Of a stretch of 64,000 nt of DNA, positions 32,787-41,810 are shown piece after piece. The DNA comes from Pseudomonas sp. EpS/L25. GTDB lineage: Bacteria; Pseudomonadota; Gammaproteobacteria; Pseudomonadales; Pseudomonadaceae. The DNA is taken from contig NZ_LNUP01000015.1 in NCBI RefSeq assembly GCF_001512295.1, forward strand, positions 1 through 64,000, read 5' to 3'. The notes below the pieces were generated by a model. The model did not search any database. It was not told the origin of the DNA and saw nothing but the letters and a program-made list of their open reading frames with translations. Position 1 is the stretch's first letter, and every line of letters begins with the position of its first letter. The position numbers were made by a program, and so were the translations under genes.

Positions 32787-33410
32787 ATGAAGAAATGCGC
32801 GTTTCTCGCAGTAGCGCTATCGGTCATTCCCTTCATCGCCCAGGCTGCGGATACATCAGCCCTGGCGCAGCTGTCCACCTGCGACAGCCATTCCCTGAAC
32901 TTCCTGCAGGACTCCGGATTCACCACGCTCATTCCTCATAAAGGCGAGGGCGCCAGTCTTCAACTGCAGGACGGCAAGCAACAGGGCGATACGACCCGTT
33001 GGCTGTTCGCCAAGCCCGTTGTCGAGAAGGGCATAGTGCTCAAGGGCTTCTACCAGAGCCGCATGGAGCTGGCCGGTTCCGAGTTCATCAACTGGGGCTT
33101 CTACAGCGATCAGGGGATCGAAGAGATCGCCCAGATGCTGGACAAGGAGAAGGTCGGGCCGCTGACCCTGGCGGGTGGCGTCTATGCCCGGCCGGAAGCC
33201 TGGTCCGCCGAACGCGAGGCCTGGGTCCGCGAAGATCCCAGCGACACCAGCGGCAAGCTGGTCACCCAGGGTGCCGAACGGGTACTGCTGATCGAGCCGC
33301 TCGACCCCAACGAGGGCCTGCCGGCCAAGAGCATGGTGACTTGCTCGCTGCAGGGCAAGCTGTCCAAGGACATCCTGGCGAGCAGTCGTCCGGATCTGAC
33401 CCCGCGCTAG
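32787..33410 (+). CDS. Secreted hypothetical protein
   Basis: A 207-residue protein with signal peptide MKKCAFLAVALSVIPFIAQA cleaved before ADTSA. The mature part has two Cys (STCDSH and MVTCSLQG near the ends), which could form a disulfide, and a mixed alpha/beta composition. I do not recognise a domain. Base composition is slightly lower in GC than its surroundings. It is preceded by a short AT-richer spacer with no clear ribosome binding site and followed by an inverted TCGTATCGG/CCGATACGA hairpin region that may end transcription. Confidence 0.65.
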   Translation: MKKCAFLAVALSVIPFIAQAADTSALAQLSTCDSHSLNFLQDSGFTTLIPHKGEGASLQLQDGKQQGDTTRWLFAKPVVEKGIVLKGFYQSRMELAGSEFINWGFYSDQGIEEIAQMLDKEKVGPLTLAGGVYARPEAWSAEREAWVREDPSDTSGKLVTQGAERVLLIEPLDPNEGLPAKSMVTCSLQGKLSKDILASSRPDLTPR

Positions 33411-33416
33411 CAGGTC

Positions 33417-33451
33417 CGCTCGTATCGGCGAGCGACGATCCACCGATACGA
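33417..33451. terminator. Hairpin between convergent genes
   Basis: CGCTCGTATCGG and CCGATACGAGCG form a near-perfect inverted repeat about 10 bases apart between the secreted protein gene and the convergent lipoprotein gene. No long T-run follows. Confidence 0.5.
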
Positions 33452-33464
33452 GCGACTTCGACAG

Positions 33465-34475
33465 TCAATGCGGGCGCCAGCAGCCTTTGAATTTGCCGCA
33501 GACCCGATACTTCGCATCCAGCTCGCCCGCGCGGGTGAGTTGCCGATCCGATGCCAGGAGCGCCCGCTGAACGCCCAGCCTGACGTATTGCTGGGCCATG
33601 TAGATTTTCATGGCATCCAGCAGCTTGTCCGGCGTACCGCTTTCGGCGGCGTGGGCGAGACGCTCCAGGTTGGTGTCGTCGACGGTACGTAGCCGCTCGC
33701 CGAAACTCTGTTGATAGAGCGTCAGGGTTTCCTCTTTCACCCCGGCCATGTCGGCGTGGAACAGCACCAGGCTCTGACGATAGGCGTCCCAGTAGTCGTC
33801 GGGCAGCTTGAAGCCGATCTTCGCCTTGCGCTCGGCCAGCGCCTGCTCATCGACCGGGGTAGGCGTGGATTTCTCGCGCATCTTCGGATCGGTGGCCGCG
33901 TCGACGATCTGCCGGATCCACTGCTCGCGCTGGACGGTATCGGGTTGCTGGGCATCGCGCTTGGGAAACAGCTTGCCGCTGCCAGCACAGGTCCTGAGGA
34001 CACCTCCCGGGGGAACGCCCTGGCGTACCAGCTCGCCATTGGCGACGTCCAGCCGATCCAGCCTGGCGGTACAGGTATTGCCACTCATGCGGAAGCTCAG
34101 CTCGTACTCGGCGCCGGGCTGGGGCTTGAAGGTGGTGAGGGTGCTACAGGCGGAAGGGGTATCCAGGTCGGTGGCCTGCAGATAGACGTCCGCGCCCGGT
34201 CTGACCTTGATCTCCAGGTAGTCCTTCATGCGCAGCGGCGGTGGCGCGAGCATCTGCACGCGGCGTTCGGATTTGCCGCTCAGGACGCTGTTGAGGGTGC
34301 CCGCCTTGAGGCCTTCGCAATTCGCGGCATCGTAGTAGTTCAGGGTGGCGCCCCCTACCGTGGAGACGAATCTCAGCTTGGCGGCGTTCGGCTCCTGGGT
34401 GTCAGGATAGGGCGCCTTGCTGCTGCAACCCGCGAGGGCGCAGGAAAGCAGGAGCAAGGTGGTCTTCAGCTTCAT
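33465..34475 (-). CDS. Hypothetical lipoprotein
   Basis: A 336-residue protein with a lipoprotein signal, MKLKTTLLLLSCALAGCSSK (lipobox ALAGC). The first half of the mature part looks beta-rich, with several Cys (NCEGLKAG, SACSTL, NTCTAR). The second half is helical. No known domain is recognised. AGGAATTACCC precedes the ATG. It is encoded next to, and in the same direction as, the lipoprotein operon at 34572-36302 but about 100 bases downstream, so it may be co-transcribed. Envelope location is predicted from the lipobox only. Confidence 0.65.
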   Translation of the reverse strand: MKLKTTLLLLSCALAGCSSKAPYPDTQEPNAAKLRFVSTVGGATLNYYDAANCEGLKAGTLNSVLSGKSERRVQMLAPPPLRMKDYLEIKVRPGADVYLQATDLDTPSACSTLTTFKPQPGAEYELSFRMSGNTCTARLDRLDVANGELVRQGVPPGGVLRTCAGSGKLFPKRDAQQPDTVQREQWIRQIVDAATDPKMREKSTPTPVDEQALAERKAKIGFKLPDDYWDAYRQSLVLFHADMAGVKEETLTLYQQSFGERLRTVDDTNLERLAHAAESGTPDKLLDAMKIYMAQQYVRLGVQRALLASDRQLTRAGELDAKYRVCGKFKGCWRPH

Positions 34476-34571
34476 GGGTAATTCCTGGCAAGGCAGACGA
34501 GGTGACTGGCTGGAGGCGCCGCCGCTTCGGTGGGAGGTGTGGCGCCTCGGCGAGAGGAGTGGTGGAGACGG

Positions 34572-35243
34572 TTATCGCGCCGCCAGATCCTTCCCATACA
34601 GCGGCGAGTGCGGGCCGGGCAGGACGCCGTTGGGTCTCAGGGTCAGCAGGCGCACGCCGGCGATGCCGGCCATTTCGTGGCCGCGGTCGTTGATGGAGTT
34701 GACGATCTGGGTGACGGCGGCGGTGATCAGCATGCCGACCAGGCCACCCCCGCTGTTCTGTTGCTGTTCGGCGGTGCTGGCCGCGGCGGCGCCTTCCCAG
34801 AGCAGCTTGCCGCTGCGCAGGTCGACCAGCTTGGCGGTGACGACGACGGCGGTCTCGCTGCTGATGACGTGGTAGGAGGTGCCGTAGCGGGTCACCTCGG
34901 TGTAGAGGGCGGCGTCGGCACCGAAGATCTCGCGCAGCTTGGGCAGCGGGGCGGCCTGCATCTCGTCCGGGTTGAGCAGGCCGTTCTGCTTGAAGGTCTC
35001 GTCCACCAGGGCGACCGGCAGGACGTAGTAGCCGGCTTCGCCCAGGGGATAGCTGAGCTGGGCGAGGACGCTGTAGCTGGCCTTGATGTCCGGCGATTTG
35101 TTCACCGGCGGCAGGATGACCACCGAGGCCGGCTTGCTCTCGCGGAAGGCGGTGTAGTCGTAGGCTTTCTGCTGGTTGGCGCAGCCGCCGAGGAGGACGA
35201 AGGCGGCCAGCAGGGGCAGGGCTTTGAGCAGGTGTCCGGGCAT
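34572..35243 (-). CDS. DUF799 lipoprotein (GNA1162-like)
   Basis: A 223-residue lipoprotein with lipobox LLGGC (signal MPGHLLKALPLLAAFVLLGG). DUF799 landmarks are VVILPPVNKSPDIKASYSVL, ALVDETFKQNGLL and LREIFGADAALYTEV. The C-terminal helix MLITAAVTQIVNSIND is also typical. The Neisseria homologue GNA1162 has a fold related to TolB-N and is encoded with CsgG-like and DUF4810 lipoproteins, exactly the arrangement here. The start at 35243 follows AAGGAACCGACC; it lies 10 bases after the DUF4810 gene. Confidence 0.85.
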   Translation of the reverse strand: MPGHLLKALPLLAAFVLLGGCANQQKAYDYTAFRESKPASVVILPPVNKSPDIKASYSVLAQLSYPLGEAGYYVLPVALVDETFKQNGLLNPDEMQAAPLPKLREIFGADAALYTEVTRYGTSYHVISSETAVVVTAKLVDLRSGKLLWEGAAAASTAEQQQNSGGGLVGMLITAAVTQIVNSINDRGHEMAGIAGVRLLTLRPNGVLPGPHSPLYGKDLAAR

Positions 35244-35253
35244 GGTCGGTTCC

Positions 35254-35619
35254 TTAGTTCTTCGCCAGGTTGCGCATGAGGAAGTCCATGTAGGCGGTCG
35301 ATTCGGGGAAGAGCGACTTCTCGGTCTCGAACTGCTGACGGACCTGGTCGGTCTTGCCAACTTCGGCGTAGAGCATGCCGAGCTGGGCGTGATAGCCCGG
35401 GGCGGGCGTCAGGCCGGCGGCACGGGCCTTCTGCAGGCCGGCTTCGAGTTCGGCGATCTGCTGCTCGGGGGCACTCTGCTTGGTGAAGTGGCCATAGACC
35501 TGCTCCTGGTAGCCCGGCCAGTAGTAAAGCGGGCGGGGCTGGCTGGCGCAGCCGCCGAGCACGGCGCTGGCGAGGACGAGCGACAACATCGCGGCGCGCG
35601 GCCGAAATACGCTGTTCAT
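35254..35619 (-). CDS. DUF4810 lipoprotein
   Basis: A 121-residue lipoprotein with lipobox VLGGC. The mature protein reads YYWPGYQEQVYGHFTKQ, the hallmark of DUF4810, then a helical TPR-like stretch with AGYHAQLG-type spacing (GYHAQLGMLYAEVGKTDQV) and FETEKSLFPESTAYMDFLM. It is the middle gene of a three-lipoprotein operon with CsgG-like and DUF799 proteins, separated by 14 and 10 bases. Homologous trios occur in Neisseria and other Proteobacteria and are predicted to form an outer-membrane-associated complex. Confidence 0.85.
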   Translation of the reverse strand: MNSVFRPRAAMLSLVLASAVLGGCASQPRPLYYWPGYQEQVYGHFTKQSAPEQQIAELEAGLQKARAAGLTPAPGYHAQLGMLYAEVGKTDQVRQQFETEKSLFPESTAYMDFLMRNLAKN

Positions 35620-35633
35620 GGGGGCTTCCTTGC

Positions 35634-36302
35634 TTAGGGGGCGGGGCGCCAGGCGCCGCTGTCGATGCCGTTGACCAGGCGGTTGACGGCTTCACGGATG
35701 GCCAGGTCCAGGACCTTGCCGTTGAGGGTGGAGTCGTAGCTGGCGGTGCCGCCGAAGCCGACCACTTCGCGGTTGGACAGGCTGTATTCACCGGCGCCCT
35801 GCACCGAGTAGACGACCTCCGAGCTGCGCACGTCGACGATGTTCAGGTTGACCTTGGCGTAGGCGATCTGCGATTTGCCGCGGCCGAGGATGCCGAACAG
35901 TTGCTGGTCGCCGACTTCCTTGCGGCCGAATTCGGTGACGTCGCCGGTGACCACGTAGCTGGCGCCCTTGATCTGCTGGGCCTTTTTGGAGAAGCCGCTT
36001 TCCTGGGCGATCTCGGCCAGGTTGTCGCGGTCGAGCACGTTGAAGCGGTTGGACTGTTGCAGGTGGGTGACCAGGATGGTCTTGGCCTGGCCGCCGAGGC
36101 GGTCCACGCCGTCGGAGAACAGTCCGCGCATATAGCTGGAGCGGTTGTCGAACTTGCCCACGGCGATGGGCTGGCGCACGCCCTGGTACTGGGTGTTGGC
36201 CGAGGTGACCTGCTGGACGTCCAGCGAGCGCGAGGATTCGGTGGCGCAACCCACGAGGGTGGCCAGGCCGGTGGCGACGGCGAACATCAGTGCGTTTTTC
36301 AT
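35634..36302 (-). CDS. CsgG/HfaB-family lipoprotein
   Basis: A 222-residue lipoprotein with signal MKNALMFAVATGLATLVGC. The CsgG domain is seen in PIAVGKFDNRSSYMRGLFSD, LVTHLQQSNRFNVLDRDNL and ASYVVTGDVTEFGRKEV, ending in the C-terminal helix AIREAVNRLVNGIDSG. CsgG-family proteins form or resemble outer-membrane channels; this short version is first in an operon with DUF4810 and DUF799 lipoproteins, not with curli genes. The start at 36302 is chosen because earlier in-frame starts would hide the lipobox. Function of the trio is unproven. Confidence 0.85.
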   Translation of the reverse strand: MKNALMFAVATGLATLVGCATESSRSLDVQQVTSANTQYQGVRQPIAVGKFDNRSSYMRGLFSDGVDRLGGQAKTILVTHLQQSNRFNVLDRDNLAEIAQESGFSKKAQQIKGASYVVTGDVTEFGRKEVGDQQLFGILGRGKSQIAYAKVNLNIVDVRSSEVVYSVQGAGEYSLSNREVVGFGGTASYDSTLNGKVLDLAIREAVNRLVNGIDSGAWRPAP

Positions 36303-36745
36303 AGATCCCTTGAGTGTGCGGTAAGCGTCGTGGGCGCCGAGACACGCCCCTCGCGTGGGCTCGACACGAATCTCGCTGACTTCGACAGGGATGAGTACTT
36401 CGCCCGTCCGACCGGGTCGGGGGGATGGCGGGAACGCGGCTGGAGAAAGAGGCTGGAGGGAATTCCGGGCCGGTCCATGGCGAGGCGAGCATCCTGCTGA
36501 TCGAGTCAAAAGACTGGCTTCAGTGTAACAATAATTTTGTGACGCATTTAACGCATCGCTCGACAGGCGTCAGGCTGGGCGGTATCAGTGGTTTCGGAAA
36601 GGATCGGGCCTGGACGGACGGAGCGCTCGCCAGGCCATTGGCGAAGTGGTCTGGCACCTGCCAAGGTCGACGGCGTGGAGCCCGGCCACAACGGAACGTA
36701 ATTTGCGTGCCAGAGCCCATCGTCCCTCGCCGTTACGAGCCCGCC
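36303..36745. other. Intergenic region between the lipoprotein operon and LysR gene
   Basis: No gene is supported in these 443 bases. An AT-rich patch around 36522-36550 (TAACAATAATTTTGTGACG) is the most promoter-like part and probably serves one of the two divergent units. Confidence 0.45.
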
Positions 36746-37615
36746 ATGCGCCATTTCGATACCGATGCCCTCGCTACCTTCATCGCGGTAATCGATCACG
36801 GTGGTTTCACGGCGGCGGCCGAGCGGATCGGCAAGACCCAGGCGGCGGTGAGTCTGATCGTCGGTCGGCTGGAAGAGCGGGTGGGCAAGCGGCTGCTGGA
36901 GCGTAGTCGCAAGGGAGTGAGCCTGACCGCCCAGGGCGAGATCCTGATGGGCTATGCGCGGCGCATGCTGATCCTTGAGGACGAGGCGCTGTGCGCCCTG
37001 GAGTGTAAGTTGGAGGCGACGCGGGTGCGCATCGGCATGCCCGACGACTATCTGGACAGCCTCGGCGCCTGGCTGCTGCAGACCTTCTCGGCGCGGCATC
37101 CGGAGATCCAGGTGGAGATCCTTTGCGACTTTTCCAAACGGCTGGAGCCCCAGGTGCAGGGGGGCGACCTGGATCTGGCCATCGTCACCCGGGAGGCCGG
37201 GCGGCCCAGCGGCGAGTTGCTCTGTGCCGAAGCCCAGGTGTGGTGCAGCGTGGTGGGAAAACGTCCGGAACGGGAGCAGGTGTTACCGCTGTCGCTGTTC
37301 GCCGACAGCTGTCGCGCCCGCCCCGGCATCCTCGCGGCACTGGACGAGGTCGGGCGGCCCTGGCGCATCGTGTCGTCGTCGTCGCATCTGCCCGGGGTGC
37401 TCGCCGCTGTGCGCCTGGGCGCGGCGGTCACGGTGCTGCCCGCTTCGGTGGTACCTGAGGGGTGGCGTGTGCTGGGCGCGGGCGAGGGCTTGCCACTCCT
37501 GCCGCAACTGGAATTGGCGCTGCTGGTGCCGTCAGGGGCCCGGCTGAGCACCCGGCGACTGGCCAATTTCATTCGCGATCGCTATCAGGATCGGCAGCGC
37601 GCCGCGATCGCCTAG
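36746..37615 (+). CDS. LysR-type transcriptional regulator
   Basis: A 289-residue regulator. The N-terminal winged HTH is LATFIAVIDHGGFTAAAERI with TQAAVSLIVGRLEERVGKRL, and the effector-binding region (about 90-289) includes RIGMPDDYLDSLGAWLL and DLDLAIVTREAG. It is convergent with the aminotransferase and TRAP-transporter operon and is a plausible controller of it, since LTTRs of this subgroup often sit beside transport or catabolic genes. The ATG at 36746 is selected as the family start; in-frame upstream codons lack family similarity. Confidence 0.85.
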   Translation: MRHFDTDALATFIAVIDHGGFTAAAERIGKTQAAVSLIVGRLEERVGKRLLERSRKGVSLTAQGEILMGYARRMLILEDEALCALECKLEATRVRIGMPDDYLDSLGAWLLQTFSARHPEIQVEILCDFSKRLEPQVQGGDLDLAIVTREAGRPSGELLCAEAQVWCSVVGKRPEREQVLPLSLFADSCRARPGILAALDEVGRPWRIVSSSSHLPGVLAAVRLGAAVTVLPASVVPEGWRVLGAGEGLPLLPQLELALLVPSGARLSTRRLANFIRDRYQDRQRAAIA

Positions 37616-37665
37616 GCGTAGTCGGAAACGTGCCTGCGCTGACCGATTTGCAGACCAGGCCATCC

Positions 37666-38892
37666 CTACGCCCAGGTTCGGGCCACGTCGGTGAAGGCCG
37701 CTTCCAGGTCCGCCAGCACCGCATCGGCATGGGCGAAGGTCAGGTACAGGCGGCCATAAGCGACGGGCATCATCAGCACGCCGCGGGCGCGCAGGGCGAA
37801 GTGCAGGGCGCGGGTCCATTCGGCATCGACGCTGGTTTCGGCCTGGGCATAGTCGGCGGGGGCCTGTTCACGGTCCCAGGGGGTGAAGACGCTGCCGTAG
37901 CCGCTGCTGGAGAAGGATAGGCCCTGGGCGGCGAAGGTGCTGGCCAGCCGGGTGCGCAGGGCGTCGCCGCGCGCCAGCAGGGCGAAGTAGTCCTGCTTGA
38001 CCAGCAGTTCGAGGGTGGCGAGCACCGCGGCGCAGGCAGGCGGATTGCCGCTGTAGGTGCCGGCCCGTACCACCTGGCCACGCTCGAACAGCTCCATGAT
38101 GGCCGGCTTGCCGAGCAGGGCGGCGACCGGGATGCCGCTGCCGATGGCCTTGCCCACCGCCGCCAGGTCGGCGTCCACGCCGAGATGATGCCCGGTCAGG
38201 CCGGCGTGCAGGCGAAAGCCCATCAGCACCTCGTCGAGGATCACCAGGGCGCCATGGCGATGGGCGCGGTCGGTGACGTACTGCAGGTAGCCGGGGACTG
38301 GCTCCAGGCAGCCGGCGTTGGCCAGGACCGGCTCCATGAGGATGGCGGCGATGTCGTCGTATTCGGCGAACAGCCGCTCCACGTCGGCGAAGTCGTTGTA
38401 GCGCAGCAGCAGCATGCCGTCGCGTTCGGGACGGGCGCCGCTCATGCGGGCGGCGGGCGACTGCACGTTGCCGAAGGCCACCGGGTCATACCAGCCATCG
38501 TAGGCCGCGGCGAACTTGACGATGCGGCCACGGCCGGTGGCGATGCGCGCGGTACGGCAGGCCAGGTGCACGGCCTCGCTGCCGGTGTTGAGGAAGATGA
38601 CGCGCGACAGGTCACCGCAACGGGCGGCCAGGGCGGCGGCGGCGGCTTCCTCGCGGGCATGGGCGAAGGAGGGCATGGGCCCCTCGGCCTGGGCCTGGGC
38701 GACCGCCTCCAGCACCGGGGGCGGGGCATGGCCGAGCAGGGTCGCGCCGAAGCCCATGGCGGTGTCGATGTAGCGCTGGCCGCGGTCGTCCCAGAGGTAG
38801 GCACCCGCGGAGCGGGTGACCCGGAAGGCGTGGCCCTGAAGATCGGGCAGGGCGCGTCCTGCGCTGGAGATGCCACCCACGAGAAAGGTCAT
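37666..38892 (-). CDS. Class III aminotransferase (GSA-aminomutase-like)
   Basis: A 408-residue PLP enzyme related to glutamate-1-semialdehyde aminomutases and omega-transaminases. Key blocks are YIDTAMGFGATLLGHAPP, FLNTGSEAVHLACRTARIAT, VKFAAAYDGWYD, LVILDEVLMGFR (PLP-binding Asp) and the Schiff-base Lys in LAAVGKAIGSGIPVAALLGK. It is not hemL itself by context: the gene lies 28 bases after the TRAP permease gene, so it likely acts on a substrate brought in by that importer, such as an amino acid or amine. The ATG at 38892 has GGAGG-like sequence upstream. Confidence 0.82.
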   Translation of the reverse strand: MTFLVGGISSAGRALPDLQGHAFRVTRSAGAYLWDDRGQRYIDTAMGFGATLLGHAPPPVLEAVAQAQAEGPMPSFAHAREEAAAAALAARCGDLSRVIFLNTGSEAVHLACRTARIATGRGRIVKFAAAYDGWYDPVAFGNVQSPAARMSGARPERDGMLLLRYNDFADVERLFAEYDDIAAILMEPVLANAGCLEPVPGYLQYVTDRAHRHGALVILDEVLMGFRLHAGLTGHHLGVDADLAAVGKAIGSGIPVAALLGKPAIMELFERGQVVRAGTYSGNPPACAAVLATLELLVKQDYFALLARGDALRTRLASTFAAQGLSFSSSGYGSVFTPWDREQAPADYAQAETSVDAEWTRALHFALRARGVLMMPVAYGRLYLTFAHADAVLADLEAAFTDVARTWA

Positions 38893-38919
38893 GACGGAGG
38901 TACTCGGATTGCGGGTTGA

Positions 38920-40206
38920 TCAGTAACCGAGCAGGCGGGGCAGCCAGCCGCTCAGGGAAGGGAAGAGCACGAGCAGGGCGACGGCCACGGCGGTGGCGAG
39001 CCAGAAAGGCACCAGGCGCCAGGAGACCTCGCCGATGGACAGCCGGGCGACGTTGCAGACCACGAAGATGTTGGTGCCGATGGGCGGGGTGAACAGGCCC
39101 CAGCCCAGGGTCACGGTGAAGATCAGGCCGATCTGGTAGGGCTCGAAGCCGGCTGCCTTGGCGATGGGCACCAGGATGGGCGCGAGGATGATCATGGCCG
39201 GGCCGAGGTCGAGCCAGAAGCCCACCACCTTGAGTGCCAGCACGATCAGCAGCATGGTCAGCAGCGGACCGGTGTGCAGGTCGACGATCCAGCCGGCCAC
39301 GGTGTGGGGGACCTGCTCCACGGTGAGGATCCAGCCGAAGGGCATGGCCACCGCCATGATGATCATCACCGAGCCGGTGGTGACCACGGCTTCGTGGATC
39401 GCCGGCAACAGGTCGCGCCAGCGCAGTTCGCGATAGACCAGGGCGCCGGCGACCAGGGCGTAGAGTACCGAGACGGCGGCGGCCTCGGTGGCGGTGGCGA
39501 AGCCGCTGACGATGGCGCCGAGTACCAGCACCGGCATCAGCAGCGCCGGCAGGGCGTAGCCCAGGTCGCGCAGCAGCTCGCGCAGCGGCAGGCGCTCGTC
39601 GACCTTGGGGAAGTTCTCGCGGACCCCGACCACATAGGCGGTGGCCATGAAGGTCAGCGCCAGCAGCACGCCGGGGATCAGGCCGGCGACGAACAGGCCG
39701 CCGATGGAGGTGTTGGTCAGTACACCATAGAGGATGAGGATGACGCTGGGCGGCACGATGATGCCCAGGGTGCCGGAGGCGGCGGTGACCGCGGCGGCGA
39801 AGGCACGTGGATAGCCGCGCTCTTCCATGGCCGGGATCATCACCTTGGCCACCGCACCGGTGTCGGCGGTGGCGGAGCCGGTCAGGCCGCCATAGACGAA
39901 GGCAGTGGCCACGTTGACCAGGCCCAGGCCGCCGCGGAAGCGGCCGAGGAAGTGCTCGGCGATGCGCATGATGCGCCGGGTCAGGCCGCCGCGGTTCATT
40001 AGCTCGCCGGCCAGCAGGAACAGCGGGATGGAGCTCAGGGTGGCGGAATCGGCACCGCGGATGGTCTGCTGGGCGAGCCAGGCCAGGGGCATGCTCAGGT
40101 CGCCCACCAACAGGGCGACGATGCTGGCGCCGGCCATGGCCCAGACGATGGGGATACCAGCCAGCAGCAGCACGATGAAGGCGAGGAACAGCGCGAGGAC
40201 GGTCAT
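38920..40206 (-). CDS. dctM: TRAP transporter large permease (DctM)
   Basis: A 428-residue inner-membrane protein with about 12 hydrophobic segments. Landmarks are PIVWAMAGASIVALLVGD, SIPLFLLAGELMNRGGLTRR, FVYGGLTGSATADTGAVAK, SGTLGIIVPPSVILILYGV and the C-terminal GWGLFTPPIGTNIFVVCNVA. With DctQ and the binding protein it forms a sodium-driven tripartite importer for organic acids. Its start overlaps the end of the DctQ gene by 4 bases. The substrate is unknown; the linked aminotransferase hints at an amino- or keto-acid. Confidence 0.9.
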   Translation of the reverse strand: MTVLALFLAFIVLLLAGIPIVWAMAGASIVALLVGDLSMPLAWLAQQTIRGADSATLSSIPLFLLAGELMNRGGLTRRIMRIAEHFLGRFRGGLGLVNVATAFVYGGLTGSATADTGAVAKVMIPAMEERGYPRAFAAAVTAASGTLGIIVPPSVILILYGVLTNTSIGGLFVAGLIPGVLLALTFMATAYVVGVRENFPKVDERLPLRELLRDLGYALPALLMPVLVLGAIVSGFATATEAAAVSVLYALVAGALVYRELRWRDLLPAIHEAVVTTGSVMIIMAVAMPFGWILTVEQVPHTVAGWIVDLHTGPLLTMLLIVLALKVVGFWLDLGPAMIILAPILVPIAKAAGFEPYQIGLIFTVTLGWGLFTPPIGTNIFVVCNVARLSIGEVSWRLVPFWLATAVAVALLVLFPSLSGWLPRLLGY

Positions 40207-40697
40207 GCCTGGGGCTCCCGGCGGACACAGAGGCGCCACAGCCGCAGCAGGGCGATGACGACGAGCAGGGCGGCCGCGCTGACCAGCGCCAGGGTCATCA
40301 GGCCGGAGGGCCAGCGCAGCACCGGGGTGGGTACCCGGCCGGAGCGCTCCAGCACCGCCCAGCCGCTGGCCAGTAGCCAGAGGCTGACGCCCAGCAGCAC
40401 CAGGCAGCTGAACAGCTGCAGGGCGCGCTGCCCGGCTGGCGGCAGGAGCAGCAGGACGCCGACGAAGCGCACGTTCTCGCCGCGTAGCTCGGCCAGCACG
40501 CAGCCGATGAAGGTGACCCAGACGAAGCTCAGGGCAGCGATCTCGAAGGACCACTCGAAGCCGGACAGGTGGAAGTAGCGCGCCACCACCCCACCGGTGA
40601 TGGCGCCGAAGGTGGCGAGGAACAGGAGGACGCCCACGGCCTGCAACAGGCGCTCGGGTCGCGAGGGGCGGTGCGGGACGTGGGTCGGATCGCTCAT
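40203..40697 (-). CDS. dctQ: TRAP transporter small permease (DctQ)
   Basis: A 164-residue protein with four predicted membrane helices (about residues 18-40, 50-68, 90-112, 130-155). The DctQ signature is FEWSFEIAALSFVWVTFIGC. It pairs with the large permease encoded next, with a 4-base overlap. It begins three bases after the binding-protein stop codon, so all three TRAP genes form one transcript with the aminotransferase. Confidence 0.88.
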   Translation of the reverse strand: MSDPTHVPHRPSRPERLLQAVGVLLFLATFGAITGGVVARYFHLSGFEWSFEIAALSFVWVTFIGCVLAELRGENVRFVGVLLLLPPAGQRALQLFSCLVLLGVSLWLLASGWAVLERSGRVPTPVLRWPSGLMTLALVSAAALLVVIALLRLWRLCVRREPQA

Positions 40698-40700
40698 GGC

Positions 40701-41702
40701 TCAGCGGGCCTCGCGCGCGGCGCTGCGGGTCTGGTCGACGAAGGCCTGGCCCCATTCACCGGCGAAGCGGGTGTAGACCGGATCGACCAGGGACTGGAAG
40801 GGGGCGGTGTCGACGGTGTTGACCCGCACGCCCTTGGCCTTGAGTTCGGCGAGGACCTTGGCGTAGGCGGCGTCCAGCTGGCCGCGGTACCAGGTCACGG
40901 TATCCTGCGCCGCCTTGCGCAGTGCCTCACGCTGGGGCTCGCTCAGGCTGTCGTAGGTGTCCTTGTTCATGAACCAGTAGTTGGCCGACCAGATGTAGTT
41001 GGACAGCGACAGGTATTTGGCCACCTCGAACCACTTCTGGTCGTAGAAATCGCGCATTTCCGGCTCGACGCCATCCACCACGCCGGATTGCAGGGCGCTG
41101 TAGACCTCGCCGAAGGGGATCGACTGGGCCAGGGCGCCGAGTTGCTTGAGGGTGGCGAGGATCACCGGATTCGGCGGCGTACGGATCTTCAGACCGGCGA
41201 GATCGGCCGGGACGACGATGGGATGCTTGCTGTTGGCGAACTGGCGGAAACCCGAGTCCAGGGCGCCCAGCAGCACATAGCCGTGGTCCTGGCCGAGGCC
41301 CAGCAGGGCCTTGCCCTGGGGACCGTCGAGGAAGGCATGGACGTTGGCGGCATCGTGGAACAGGAAGGGCAGGGAGACCACGTTGAGGCGCGGATCGATG
41401 GCGTCCACGGCGCCGCCCAGGCCGATGTCGATGGAGCCATTGCCGACGCCCTCGGCGATGGGGCCTTCGTCACCGAGCTGGCCATCGGGGAAGACCTTGA
41501 CGGTCAGCTCGCCCTTGGATTCGGTCTTGAGTTCTTCGGCGAAGCGCTGCACCGCCTGGTTGATCAGGCTGTCGCTGCTGGAGGCGTGGGCCAGCCGCAA
41601 GGCACGGGCGGCGGAAGCGCTCTGCAGGTCGAGCAGACCCAGGGTGGTGGAGAGGGCGATGGCGAGCCAGCTGAGGCGCGCCCGGGTCCGGCGTTGCGGC
41701 AT
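40701..41702 (-). CDS. dctP: TRAP transporter substrate-binding protein (DctP)
   Basis: A 333-residue periplasmic solute receptor. The start at 41702 follows AGGAGCAGCACC, giving a signal peptide ending at QSASA-ARALR. Family blocks are KGELTVKVFPDGQLGDEGPI, the carboxylate-binding Arg in GLKIRTPPNPVI, and FGEVYSALQSGVVDGVEPEM with NYWFMNK. The conserved Arg implies a carboxylated ligand. It is the first gene of the dctPQM-aminotransferase operon. Confidence 0.9.
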   Translation of the reverse strand: MPQRRTRARLSWLAIALSTTLGLLDLQSASAARALRLAHASSSDSLINQAVQRFAEELKTESKGELTVKVFPDGQLGDEGPIAEGVGNGSIDIGLGGAVDAIDPRLNVVSLPFLFHDAANVHAFLDGPQGKALLGLGQDHGYVLLGALDSGFRQFANSKHPIVVPADLAGLKIRTPPNPVILATLKQLGALAQSIPFGEVYSALQSGVVDGVEPEMRDFYDQKWFEVAKYLSLSNYIWSANYWFMNKDTYDSLSEPQREALRKAAQDTVTWYRGQLDAAYAKVLAELKAKGVRVNTVDTAPFQSLVDPVYTRFAGEWGQAFVDQTRSAAREAR

Positions 41703-41810
41703 GGTGCTGCTCCTGAGGGAGGGGGCCGGTGGTGGCACCCTTGCTCGGGGATACTGCCAAGCTTTGCCGTTGCGCTGGATAAAGATGCGTAATGTTGGGA
41801 TAAGCGGCCG

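Noticed and set aside
37666-38892. hemL (glutamate-1-semialdehyde aminomutase)
   Set aside because: Sequence is class III aminotransferase with GSA-aminomutase resemblance, but the gene is in a TRAP-transporter operon, not in a tetrapyrrole context, and diverges in several blocks.
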